Assembly: GCA_964638865.1 (NCBI GenBank)
Contig: CAZXBG010000003.1
Coordinates: 1 to 64,000, forward strand
DNA: 64,000 bases
Reading direction: 5' to 3'
Source: UBA7236 sp964638865
GTDB taxonomy: Bacteria > Bacteroidota > Bacteroidia > Chitinophagales > BACL12
Shown here: positions 56,143-64,000 of the stretch, one piece after another
Position numbering within the stretch: the stretch's first letter is position 1
How the letters are laid out: the number at the start of each line of letters is the position of its first letter
Translations under genes and position numbers: made by a program
Notes under the pieces: generated by a model
The model's input: the letters and a program-made list of their open reading frames with translations, nothing else
What the model was told of the DNA's origin: nothing
Database searches by the model: none

Positions 56143-56904
56143 ATGAAACCACTGTTGGTGCTGTTAATTCTTTTACCTTTCCTACAATCATGCGGGCTAC
56201 TTTATCCTAACAGAATTCTGAAGACAGACAAAGATTACGTATTTCAATCATTTTTAGACAGCATTCCACAAGATTTTATTATTGAGCAAGGAGATCAGAT
56301 CGAAGTGTATGTTTATCCTAAAAAAGGATATATTCTGATCGAACCGCAGATCAGTACAAGTCTGCAAAATAATCCAGCGCAATCCATTCCCTCTTTTATT
56401 ACATATTTGGTTGATTATAGAGGAGAATCAAATTTGCCAATAGTTGGACTAGTAAAATTAAGCGGATTAACGGAACGCGAAGCGGAAGAAAAATTAGTGG
56501 AATTATATACTCCTTTTTACATTGATCCATTTGTTAATGTCAATATTACCAATAAATCGCTAACTGTTTACAGAGGGAGTGCTGAGGCGCGAGAAGTTAT
56601 AATGATGCGGCCGGATATCACTGTATTGGAGGCGATCGGACTATCAGGTGGTATGCCTGTAAATGCAAAGTCAAAAAAAGTGCGTGTGCTTCGAAATTAC
56701 AAGGGCGAAAATATGATAGAAGCACTGGATCTTTCCGATCTTTCTGATCTACCAAAGGCACAATCCTATATTTTACCAAATGATGTTATTTATATAGAAC
56801 CGGGCATTAACGCCGAATTCTTCAGCGAAATTTCTCCTATCGTTACAACTGCATCAAGTCTAATTGTGATTTATGCTTTTTTTATCAATTTGAATAGTAA
56901 GTAA
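56143..56904 (+). CDS. wza: Polysaccharide export outer membrane lipoprotein (Wza-like)
   Basis: A 253-aa outer membrane export protein. From ATG 56143 the N-terminus is a lipoprotein signal (MKPLLVLLILLPFLQSC, lipobox LQSC), followed by a polysaccharide export (PES) domain starting FIIEQGDQIEVYVYPK and SLBB-type segments (LVKLSGLTEREAEEKL, TVLEAIGLSGGMP). ATG 56089 is in frame and would add 18 residues before the signal; the internal ATG gives a proper lipoprotein signal and is preferred. Paired with Wzc, 6 bp downstream. Confidence 0.9.
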   Translation: MKPLLVLLILLPFLQSCGLLYPNRILKTDKDYVFQSFLDSIPQDFIIEQGDQIEVYVYPKKGYILIEPQISTSLQNNPAQSIPSFITYLVDYRGESNLPIVGLVKLSGLTEREAEEKLVELYTPFYIDPFVNVNITNKSLTVYRGSAEAREVIMMRPDITVLEAIGLSGGMPVNAKSKKVRVLRNYKGENMIEALDLSDLSDLPKAQSYILPNDVIYIEPGINAEFFSEISPIVTTASSLIVIYAFFINLNSK

Positions 56905-56910
56905 ACCGGA

Positions 56911-59319
56911 ATGGAAAAAGGAATCAATAATGATACTAATCATAAATTTGATGCACCTGATGATCAGGTTTTTAACTGGAGATTATTTTTTACTATAGTT
57001 TGGATAAGCAGATTGTGGATCATCTTATATTTTGTTATTATTTTAACAATAGGCTATTTGGTCGGACGATACTCAACCCCGGTTTATGAATCTCAGGCAG
57101 ACCTTCAGTTTAAAAATAAATCGCAAGATAATTCCATCGATTTAGGAATACTAGTTACCAGGCCAAATTCCGAAAGGCTGAATGAAGAAATGACCATTCT
57201 TTCTTCTAAATTATATAAGATGGAAGCGCTTCAAAAACTTTCCTTGGAGATTTCCTATTTTTTGAGAGAACGTGTGAAGGTAGGGGATATTTACACTGAA
57301 TCACCCTATACAGTTGATATAGAAATATTGGATTCTGCAATTATAGAAGCAAAGATAGCATTCAAATTCATAAACGAAAAAGAATATAATTTAAAATACG
57401 CATACGAAGGAAAAACACATAATTATAATTTCGTATTCGGTAAAAATTATAACACTCCGGCATTTAATATTAACGCTACAAATGTTGAAATAAATAAAGG
57501 GAACAGAGATAAAGACCTCTTTTTTGTAATTAATGATATTAAAAAAGAGGCTGAAGAAATCAGTGGAGAGATTAAAATCAATGCCGATAATCTAGCGGGA
57601 GGAAAGATCGAGATTAATTATCAAAATACCAACAGTAAAAAAACCACCGATGTTGTAAATATAGTAGCAATCCAAATTGTGGAGATGAGTCTTGAACGCA
57701 AGGCCCAAAGTGCCGAAATGGTCATCGTTTTTATCAAAAAACAAATTGATTCTCTGGAAAAACAACTGCGCGATCAGGAAAACATTCTTAAAAATTTCAA
57801 AAAAAGCAATCAGATCATTAATCCCGAAATTACGGAAACAAGCATTGTTGATAAATTAAATACTATTGATCAGTCCATTTTTGAGGTACTTCTGGAAGAA
57901 AAAAGTTTAAACTGGTTAAAAGAATTTACCAATAATAAAAATAACGATCTGAATGCAATTGCAAATTATTTTGGCGATTTGAGATATAGCGATTTTTCAC
58001 CTTATTTAAATTCCCTGGTGATACTTGAAAAAGAACGTGAAAATTTAGGGTTGAGTGTGCCGACAACCGACCCGCGCATGGTATCGCTTATGCATCAGAT
58101 TGAGGTAGTAAAACAAAACTTTAAAAATGCGATCGTAAATGCAGAGAAGAAACTCCAGGTACGTAAGGATTATTTAAATTCCGAACAAAATAAATACGAA
58201 GCGGAATTTCTTGCACTTCCCGAAAAACAATCGGAGTATGACCGGCTGACTAAATTAAATGAATTAAAAGAAAAATATTACCTGTTATTGTTGGAAAAAC
58301 AATCGGAATATGAAATTACACTTGCAGGCATGACAAGTGACTATACCATACTTGATCATGCGGAGGTCGGCAATCAGATAAGTCCCGAAAAAACAAAAAT
58401 TTTAATTTTGTGTTTATTGATCGCAATAGGTGTAAGTTTTGCGCATGTATATGTTAAATTTTTATTACACAGCACAATTCTCGGATTACCCGATGTAGAA
58501 AAAGCAACAAATGTTCCCATTCTCGGTTTACTTCCGAAATATTCGAATGGGAAATCTGAAGTGCCTCAAGTTGTAGTTTCCGAAAATCCAAAATCACATA
58601 TTGCAGAATCGTTCCGTACGATCAGGAGTAATATGCAATATTTTTCTGCCAAAACTAAAAAAAGCACTTCTATTGCAGTTACCTCAACAGTGAGCGGAGA
58701 AGGAAAAACATTTTTTTCCATTAACCTTGCAAACCTGCTTGCCGCAACCGGAAAAAAAGTAATATTAGTTGAATTCGATCTTCGTAAGCCAAAAATTAAT
58801 AAATCACTCGGATTAAATAAAGAAAAGGGTGTAAGTACGGTTCTAATACAAAAAACAACAATAGCAGAAAGTATTCAGTATTCTGAAAAATGTGGTTGTG
58901 ATGTTCTCGTTTCCGGACCTGTTCCTCCAAATCCCGCAGAATTATTAATATCAGCAGCAGCTGATGACCTTTTAGAATATTTAACTCAACATTATGATTA
59001 CATTATAATTGACAATCCACCTATTGGGATAGTTTCCGATTCTATACCACTACTTTCGAAGGTAGATCTCACTATCTATCTGGTAAGAGTAAATTATTCG
59101 AAACGTTCTTTTATTGAGAACATTAATAGACTTGCTTTTAATCAGCAATTAAATAATATGGCAATTGTTGTAAATGATGCAAATGCAAGCGGAACAGGGT
59201 ATGGTTATGGATATGGTTATGGAGTAGATAATAAATATTCTCAATACGAAGATTATTATTCAGATAGTCCAAGAAAAAGACCTTTATTTAAAAGATTATT
59301 TAATTTTAAAATAAATTAA
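56911..59319 (+). CDS. wzc: Polysaccharide co-polymerase/tyrosine autokinase (Wzc-like)
   Basis: An 802-aa bifunctional protein that sets chain length and drives export. Two membrane helices (near ~30-55 and ~490-510) flank a large periplasmic domain with coiled coil (EKQLRDQENILKNFKK). The cytosolic BY-kinase domain has Walker A STVSGEGKTFFS, Walker A' VEFDLRKPK and Walker B YIIIDNPPIG. The C-terminal tail is tyrosine-rich (GYG repeats at 763-771 and YSQYEDYY), the usual autophosphorylation cluster. No separate phosphatase (Wzb-like) is seen in the window. Confidence 0.93.
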   Translation: MEKGINNDTNHKFDAPDDQVFNWRLFFTIVWISRLWIILYFVIILTIGYLVGRYSTPVYESQADLQFKNKSQDNSIDLGILVTRPNSERLNEEMTILSSKLYKMEALQKLSLEISYFLRERVKVGDIYTESPYTVDIEILDSAIIEAKIAFKFINEKEYNLKYAYEGKTHNYNFVFGKNYNTPAFNINATNVEINKGNRDKDLFFVINDIKKEAEEISGEIKINADNLAGGKIEINYQNTNSKKTTDVVNIVAIQIVEMSLERKAQSAEMVIVFIKKQIDSLEKQLRDQENILKNFKKSNQIINPEITETSIVDKLNTIDQSIFEVLLEEKSLNWLKEFTNNKNNDLNAIANYFGDLRYSDFSPYLNSLVILEKERENLGLSVPTTDPRMVSLMHQIEVVKQNFKNAIVNAEKKLQVRKDYLNSEQNKYEAEFLALPEKQSEYDRLTKLNELKEKYYLLLLEKQSEYEITLAGMTSDYTILDHAEVGNQISPEKTKILILCLLIAIGVSFAHVYVKFLLHSTILGLPDVEKATNVPILGLLPKYSNGKSEVPQVVVSENPKSHIAESFRTIRSNMQYFSAKTKKSTSIAVTSTVSGEGKTFFSINLANLLAATGKKVILVEFDLRKPKINKSLGLNKEKGVSTVLIQKTTIAESIQYSEKCGCDVLVSGPVPPNPAELLISAAADDLLEYLTQHYDYIIIDNPPIGIVSDSIPLLSKVDLTIYLVRVNYSKRSFIENINRLAFNQQLNNMAIVVNDANASGTGYGYGYGYGVDNKYSQYEDYYSDSPRKRPLFKRLFNFKIN
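59197..59223 (+). repeat. Gly-Tyr codon repeat in Wzc tail
   Basis: Nine codons encode GYGYGYGYG by imperfect repeats of GGT-TAT/GGA-TAT. A 6-bp unit present four times could vary in number by slippage. Confidence 0.75.
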
Positions 59320-59328
59320 AATTTAATC

Positions 59329-60803
59329 TTAACGATTTGTCCGATAAAAGGTAAAGTTTTCGTTTTCAAATATTTTAGTAAATAGACCGGAATTTTGTTC
59401 TATATATTCTTTAGGAAAACTACTGTAATCCTGTTCGCTGAGTAAAATATATTTTACTTCGTTTGCATTAATATTGTTTTCGAGTCTTTCGGAATATGCT
59501 CCATCCGGAAATGAAGTAGTTTTCTTTTCCGTTAATAATGTGATTGCCCTGGCGCGCTGACACATCACTAATTCTTCCTGATTAACAATTGTTACAATAA
59601 ATTTAATCATCTCCTGTGCTTCCGCATCACTAATTCTGTTATTTTGATATTTAGGGATCATACTTACATAAAATCTAATGTAAATCGTGGTTATTCCTAC
59701 CATAAGCAATAACGACACCATTCTCATTAAATTTAAACTTTTAATTTGGGTTATTCCTGTTATAATGAAGTATAGATAGAGCGGAATTAAAGGAATGAGG
59801 TAACGCAGGATCTGATATCCCGGAAAAATAATGACAGTTAAAACATATAAAATGCCAAAGATCAGATAGAGGGAAATTTGTTTACTTTTTATTAATCCGA
59901 TCAAGGCAAATAAACCCAGAATACACGATATGGAGAGATTAAAAAATATCCAGAAATTCCAACTTGTGCTGTCATCTCCTGTGTTGGTAATGTAAGCGAG
60001 AGATCTCAGGTTATCCATTAATCGTCTCCCTATATCCACCATTGCATTCGCAATAGGTTTATCTGCATAACCATCTATTAACATTGTAATATAATTTATA
60101 TCATTAGGAATCAGGAAAGATTGCAAAACAATTAAAAAAGCAGTAAATCCAAAAACCATAATAGCAGGTTTCCATTTAAATTGTTTTTTATAGAGATTAA
60201 ATAATACCTAGGCCGGAAAAAGTATAAGCCCTGTAGGGCGAAATACATAATTAATAAAAATGAGCAGAGCAAAAGTGCAGGAAGTTTTCCAATCTATAAT
60301 ATTCTTTTTTTTCTCCAGGAAAACGATCGTTAATAAAATAAACACAGCAGCAGGGAAATCTCCTATTATATTATCTCTCAAAACCCAAAGTCCTGTACTA
60401 AAACCGATTAACACTGCAGTAGCAAATGCTGTTCTATCGGAATAATATTTTCTCAAATAAATGAAGGTATATGCTACAAATAAAATATAAAAAATGAGGA
60501 TCACTGTTTTCATTGCAAAAAAATTTACTCCGAAAAGTGCATAAACAGGAGCGAGTAGAACAGGCAAACCCGGGGGGGGAAGCTTGCAGGCGAATAGGTG
60601 AAGGCATCCGGATTATATTGAAAACCGGTATCGTTATAATCATGTCCCTCTACAACATTTTTGGAGTTTAGTATATACAAAGCATAATCATTGCTCCAAC
60701 CCTGAGCAGGTAAAAAAGTACACATGGAAAAAATAAAAAGTTGCCCAAGAATAAAATGAAAATTAGGCGAGGGATTTTTTTTTGTGGAAGCGTATTCATG
60801 CAA
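59329..60803 (-). pseudogene. GT-C membrane glycosyltransferase (ArnT/GT39-like), disrupted
   Basis: Three fragments together would form a ~490-aa polytopic glycosyltransferase. Fragment 1 (60803-60525) has the N-terminal helix and WSNDYALYILNSKNVVEG, typical of the first periplasmic loop. At an 8-C tract (60572-60579) the frame must shift (+1 or -2) to reach fragment 2 (60567-60208), which continues GLPVLLAPVYALFG and LRDNIIGDFP. Fragment 2 ends at an in-frame TAG (60208-60210), and reading through it gives VLFNLYKKQFKWK and then fragment 3 (60159-59329). A third defect is possible at a 9-A tract (60775-60783): one more A would connect the ATG at 60799. Either a decaying gene or an assembly with homopolymer errors. 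Confidence 0.8.
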
Positions 60804-60817
60804 ACGGGTTTACATGG

Positions 60818-60825
60818 CAAATATA
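60818..60825 (-). promoter_or_regulatory. -7 box upstream of the disrupted glycosyltransferase
   Basis: Minus-strand TATATTTG fully matches TAnnTTTG and would give a leader of ~12-14 nt to the ATG at 60799. The promoter still looks intact although the gene is not. Confidence 0.45.
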
Positions 60826-60886
60826 CAAAACCAAAGAAAATGAAATAAACTGACCAATTTGCCTGTTTTGATACATTTCAATCCGA

Positions 60887-63787
60887 TTAATCCTTGAGCG
60901 CCAGTTCCTCCTTCAAAAATACTCCGGTGTAACTGCTTTTATTTTTTACAATTTCTTCCGGAGTTCCTTCTACCAGAATGTTTCCACCTCCAGCCCCACC
61001 TTCGGGACCCAGATCAATAATATGATCGGCAAGTTTAATTACATCCATATTATGTTCAATTATTAAAACTGTATTTCCTTTATTTACCAGATCATTAATT
61101 ACATTCATCAATACTCTGATATCCTCAAAATGTAAACCTGTAGTGGGTTCATCTAAAATATAAAACGTATTGCCTGTATCTTTTCTGGATAATTCTTCTG
61201 CGAGTTTTACGCGTTGTGCTTCTCCCCCACTTAACGTTGTTGATGATTGACCTAGTTTTATATATCCCAGTCCAACTTCCTGCAAGGTTTTAATTTTCTT
61301 GAAAATACGCGGGTGATTTTCAAAAAATTCGACTGCATGATCCACTGTCATCTCTAATACATCAGCAATATTCTTTCCTTTAAAATATATTTCCAGCGTT
61401 TCTCTGTTATATCTTTTTCCTCTGCATTTTTCGCACTCCACATAAACGTCAGGTAAAAAATTCATTTCAATAACTTTCATACCGCCACCTTCACAAACAT
61501 CACATCTTCCGCCTTTTACATTAAAAGAAAATCTGCCTGCTTTATAACCGCGAATTTTTGCTTCCGGAATCAAAGCATATAAATTTCTGATCTCTGAAAA
61601 AATATCGATATAGGTAACAGGATTTGATCGCGGAGTTCTTCCAATTGGCGATTGATCAATTTCAATTACTTTATCAATATGTTTCAGCCCATCAATTTTG
61701 CTGTATGATAGCGGTTTTTTAAGTGAGTTATAATAATGTTGCTGCATAATTGGAAATAATGTAGCATTTATCAAACTTGACTTTCCGCTTCCACTTACTC
61801 CTGTTACACAAATTAAGGTGCCCAGAGGAAATTTTACATTTACATTTTTTAGATTGTGACCGGTTGCACCTTGTAAACTTATTTCCTTTCCATTTCCTTT
61901 TCTCCGCACCTTAAGATATTCTATATTTCTTTCCCCCCTTAAATATTCTGCGGTAAGTGTATCCGCTTTAGCAAAATCTTCCGGGTTTCCTTCTCCAACC
62001 AATTTTCCTCCGTGAATTCCCGCACCGGGACCAAGATCAATAACATAATCGGCGTGCATCATCATATCTTTATCATGCTCCACTACCAAAACAGTATTAC
62101 CACTGTCGCGCAATTCTTTTAATGCTTCAATTAATTTATTATTATCCCTTTGATGTAACCCGATGGATGGTTCATCTAAAATATAAGTTATACCAACTAA
62201 TTGTGAACCGATTTGAGTAGCAAGACGAATGCGTTGCGATTCACCGCCGCTTAAAGTTCTGGTTGGCCTGTCGAGCGACAAATAATCCAACCCTACATTT
62301 TTAATAAATCCGATTCTTGATCTAATCTCTTTTAAAAGATCCTTTGCAATTAATTTTTGTCTTGCCGACATTCCTGTCTCCACATTGTCGAACCATATTT
62401 GCAGATCCTTAATATCCATTTGGGATAATTCAGAAATATTTTTGCCATCCACCTTAAAATATAGTGCTTCCTTCTTTAATCTGGTACCATTACATTCATC
62501 GCAGGTTGCCTTAACCATAAAATCTTCGGCCCATCTGCGCATATTCTCAGAAATAGAATCAGAAAAACAACGTTTTATTAATTTTGTAAGTCCTCCGAAT
62601 TCCAGTGTGTACCATCTGTCGGCATCCCCTAAAAAAATAGTATCATCATCAGGCAATTCCGCATCACCCTCACTCCCGAATAAAATTGCATTTAATCCCT
62701 TTTTAGGAATATCTTTTAGAGGAGTGGATAAGGAGAATTTATATTTTGCACCAATGGATTTTATTTGTTTGAATAAAATATTTTCTCTGAACTCACCAAG
62801 CGCTACTATTCCACCGTTGTTAATAGTTTTTGATGGATCGGGAATAAGTGTTTCTAAACTCACTTCATATACAACACCCAACCCTTTACATTTAGTACAC
62901 GCACCATAAGGAGAATTAAAAGAAAATGCATTTGGGGAAGGTTCCTCATAACTGATTCCGGAAACAAGGCACATCAATTTTTTAGAGTAATTAAATATTT
63001 CGTTGGTATCGGAATTCATTACCATAATAAAACTCTTGCCCGACTTTAGTGCCTGTGCAACACTTTGTTTAATTCTGATATGATCATCCTCATCCACCTT
63101 AAATCTGTCGATCACAATTTCAATATTGTGTATTTTATATCTGTCGACCTGCATTTTTGGTAAAAGATCTTTTATTTCACCATCGATGCGTACTTTTAAA
63201 TATCCCTGTTTGCGAATTTGTTCAAATAATTCGCGATAATGTCCTTTTCTTCCTCTCACTAATGGGGCCAGCAATACAATTCTTTTCCCATTAAATTTCT
63301 TAATAATACTTTCTACAATTTGTTCTTCTGTAAAACGCACCATTTTATCGCCTGTCACATAACTGTATGCATCAGAAGCACGGGCATATAATAATCGCAA
63401 AAAATCGTATATCTCTGTAATAGTTCCAACAGTGGATCTCGGATTTTTATTTGTTGTTTTTTGTTCGATAGAAATTACCGGAGAAAGACCTGTAATATTA
63501 TCTACATCAGGACGTTCAATGGCGCCAAAAAACTGACGAGCATAAGCAGAAAAACTTTCCATGTACCTTCGTTGACCTTCTGCATAAATAGTATCAAACG
63601 CAAGAGAACTTTTTCCGCTTCCACTCACCCCTGTAATTACAACGAGACTGTTGCGCGGGATGGAAACATTTATATTTTTAAGATTGTGCACTCTGGCGCC
63701 CACCACTTCCAGGTAGGGAATATTTTTTTCACTAATGGCAGGTAAAAAATCTTTTGTAGGTATAGTATCTTTTTTTACGTTTTTCAC
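60887..63787 (-). CDS. uvrA: Excinuclease ABC subunit A
   Basis: DNA-damage recognition ATPase of nucleotide excision repair (966 aa). Both ABC modules are complete: Walker A GVSGSGKSSLAFD and GVSGSGKSSLINA, signatures TLSGGESQRIRLA and TLSGGEAQRVKLA, Walker B YILDEPSIGLHQ and YILDEPTTGLHF. Zinc-finger Cys pairs (CTKCKG, CDECNG, CDVCEG, CEKCRG) are present. The start is a GTG at 63787, with an N-terminal extension of ~22 residues before LEVVGARVHNLKN. A -7 box lies ~24 nt upstream. No uvrB/uvrC in the window. Confidence 0.97.
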   Translation of the reverse strand: MKNVKKDTIPTKDFLPAISEKNIPYLEVVGARVHNLKNINVSIPRNSLVVITGVSGSGKSSLAFDTIYAEGQRRYMESFSAYARQFFGAIERPDVDNITGLSPVISIEQKTTNKNPRSTVGTITEIYDFLRLLYARASDAYSYVTGDKMVRFTEEQIVESIIKKFNGKRIVLLAPLVRGRKGHYRELFEQIRKQGYLKVRIDGEIKDLLPKMQVDRYKIHNIEIVIDRFKVDEDDHIRIKQSVAQALKSGKSFIMVMNSDTNEIFNYSKKLMCLVSGISYEEPSPNAFSFNSPYGACTKCKGLGVVYEVSLETLIPDPSKTINNGGIVALGEFRENILFKQIKSIGAKYKFSLSTPLKDIPKKGLNAILFGSEGDAELPDDDTIFLGDADRWYTLEFGGLTKLIKRCFSDSISENMRRWAEDFMVKATCDECNGTRLKKEALYFKVDGKNISELSQMDIKDLQIWFDNVETGMSARQKLIAKDLLKEIRSRIGFIKNVGLDYLSLDRPTRTLSGGESQRIRLATQIGSQLVGITYILDEPSIGLHQRDNNKLIEALKELRDSGNTVLVVEHDKDMMMHADYVIDLGPGAGIHGGKLVGEGNPEDFAKADTLTAEYLRGERNIEYLKVRRKGNGKEISLQGATGHNLKNVNVKFPLGTLICVTGVSGSGKSSLINATLFPIMQQHYYNSLKKPLSYSKIDGLKHIDKVIEIDQSPIGRTPRSNPVTYIDIFSEIRNLYALIPEAKIRGYKAGRFSFNVKGGRCDVCEGGGMKVIEMNFLPDVYVECEKCRGKRYNRETLEIYFKGKNIADVLEMTVDHAVEFFENHPRIFKKIKTLQEVGLGYIKLGQSSTTLSGGEAQRVKLAEELSRKDTGNTFYILDEPTTGLHFEDIRVLMNVINDLVNKGNTVLIIEHNMDVIKLADHIIDLGPEGGAGGGNILVEGTPEEIVKNKSSYTGVFLKEELALKD

Positions 63788-63811
63788 TCTTCAGGCACCC
63801 GAAATTTGGTG

Positions 63812-63819
63812 CAAAGGTA
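63812..63819 (-). promoter_or_regulatory. uvrA -7 box
   Basis: Minus-strand TACCTTTG is a full match to TAnnTTTG, 24 nt upstream of the GTG start. I saw no LexA-type box like the TGACAA repeats at 25.3 kb here. Confidence 0.5.
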
Positions 63820-63947
63820 CGGATTTCAAAAGGGAAAAAATAACAATGTGCAGATATTACTCCTCTTCTTAACCAAACTTTAATGCATTGAACAAGTGGG
63901 GATGTTTTAGGAGATAACCGCAATACATTTCAATTCAATTGCAATAG

Positions 63948-63974
63948 CCGTGGGTAAAGAGGTAATACCTACGG
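63948..63974. other. Hairpin at right window end
   Basis: CCGTGGGTA (63948-63956) pairs with TACCTACGG (63966-63974) with one G-T mismatch and a 9-nt loop, followed by TTGTTCTGC. May be part of a terminator or leader of a gene beyond the window. Confidence 0.35.
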
Positions 63975-64000
63975 TTGTTCTGCAGGGCTGATTATCCTTG

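Noticed and set aside
59329..60159. Independent short membrane protein gene
   Set aside because: It continues in the same frame from the upstream fragment across the TAG and lacks its own promoter or start context.
60208..60210. TAG read as an amino acid (recoding)
   Set aside because: TAG is the ordinary stop of the asparagine synthase, acetyltransferase and a GT4 gene in this window; a point mutation is simpler, especially next to other frame breaks.
62385..62909. 174-codon plus-strand ORF inside uvrA
   Set aside because: Antisense of highly conserved uvrA coding sequence, with serine-rich shadow composition.
1..64000. CRISPR arrays, insertion sequences, prophage or tRNA genes
   Set aside because: No regularly spaced repeats, no transposase or integrase reading frames and no tRNA-like folds were seen on either strand.

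Overview
The window (64 kb, A+T-rich, two 100-N scaffold gaps) looks like a draft or metagenome-assembled chromosome segment from a free-living member of the Bacteroidota. The evidence is: three secreted proteins ending in type IX secretion (T9SS) type A sorting domains, TAnnTTTG -7 promoter boxes instead of TATAAT, almost no Shine-Dalgarno signals, and a Wza/Wzc/Wzx/Wzy exopolysaccharide locus in the order usual for this phylum. No rRNA, tRNA, CRISPR array or insertion sequence was seen.

Region 1 (1-12.6 kb, minus strand): a REP-like inverted repeat, a secreted S1/P1-type zinc nuclease, a class III aminotransferase, two adjacent T9SS surface proteins (519 and 1332 aa, the second with a beta-helix domain and a 9-C tract at its start), an operon pheS - exported hypothetical - radical SAM/SPASM protein (interrupted by a gap), and an M43-type metalloprotease with a T9SS tail (also interrupted by a gap). 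Region 2 (13-26 kb): metH on plus, converging and overlapping by 7 bp with a tripartite RND efflux operon (adaptor, pump, TolC); then a polysaccharide deacetylase - sulfotransferase pair, and a PA0069/SplB-like radical SAM gene divergent from a LexA/CI-like self-cleaving repressor.

Region 3 (26.3-59.3 kb, all plus): a surface polysaccharide locus of about 33 kb with many overlapping start/stop codons. It opens with kdsA and a winged-helix regulator whose core promoter contains a perfect palindrome. Next come a nonulosonic-acid-like module (NeuB-like synthase without SAF domain, CMP-sugar synthetase, Gfo/Idh, methyltransferase, SDR, KdsC-like phosphatase), a TylF-like methyltransferase, the flippase (Wzx), a run of glycosyltransferases, the polymerase/ligase (Wzy), WecB, a modification trio (two-domain dehydrogenase, asparagine synthase, heparinase II/III-like protein), and a PglA/C/D/E/F-like set that should build N,N'-diacetylbacillosamine and attach it to undecaprenyl phosphate. 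The locus ends with the Wza lipoprotein and the Wzc tyrosine autokinase. Taken together: bacillosamine-type initiation, sugar assembly including a CMP-activated acid sugar, flipping, polymerisation and export.

Region 4 (59.3-64 kb, minus): a GT-C (ArnT/GT39-like) membrane glycosyltransferase broken by two homopolymer frameshifts and an in-frame TAG, then uvrA. Recurrent observations are -7 boxes only 4-5 nt from the start codon (possible leaderless mRNAs) and homopolymer runs that each sit one base away from restoring a reading frame. All functional calls rest on reading motifs, not on database searches.
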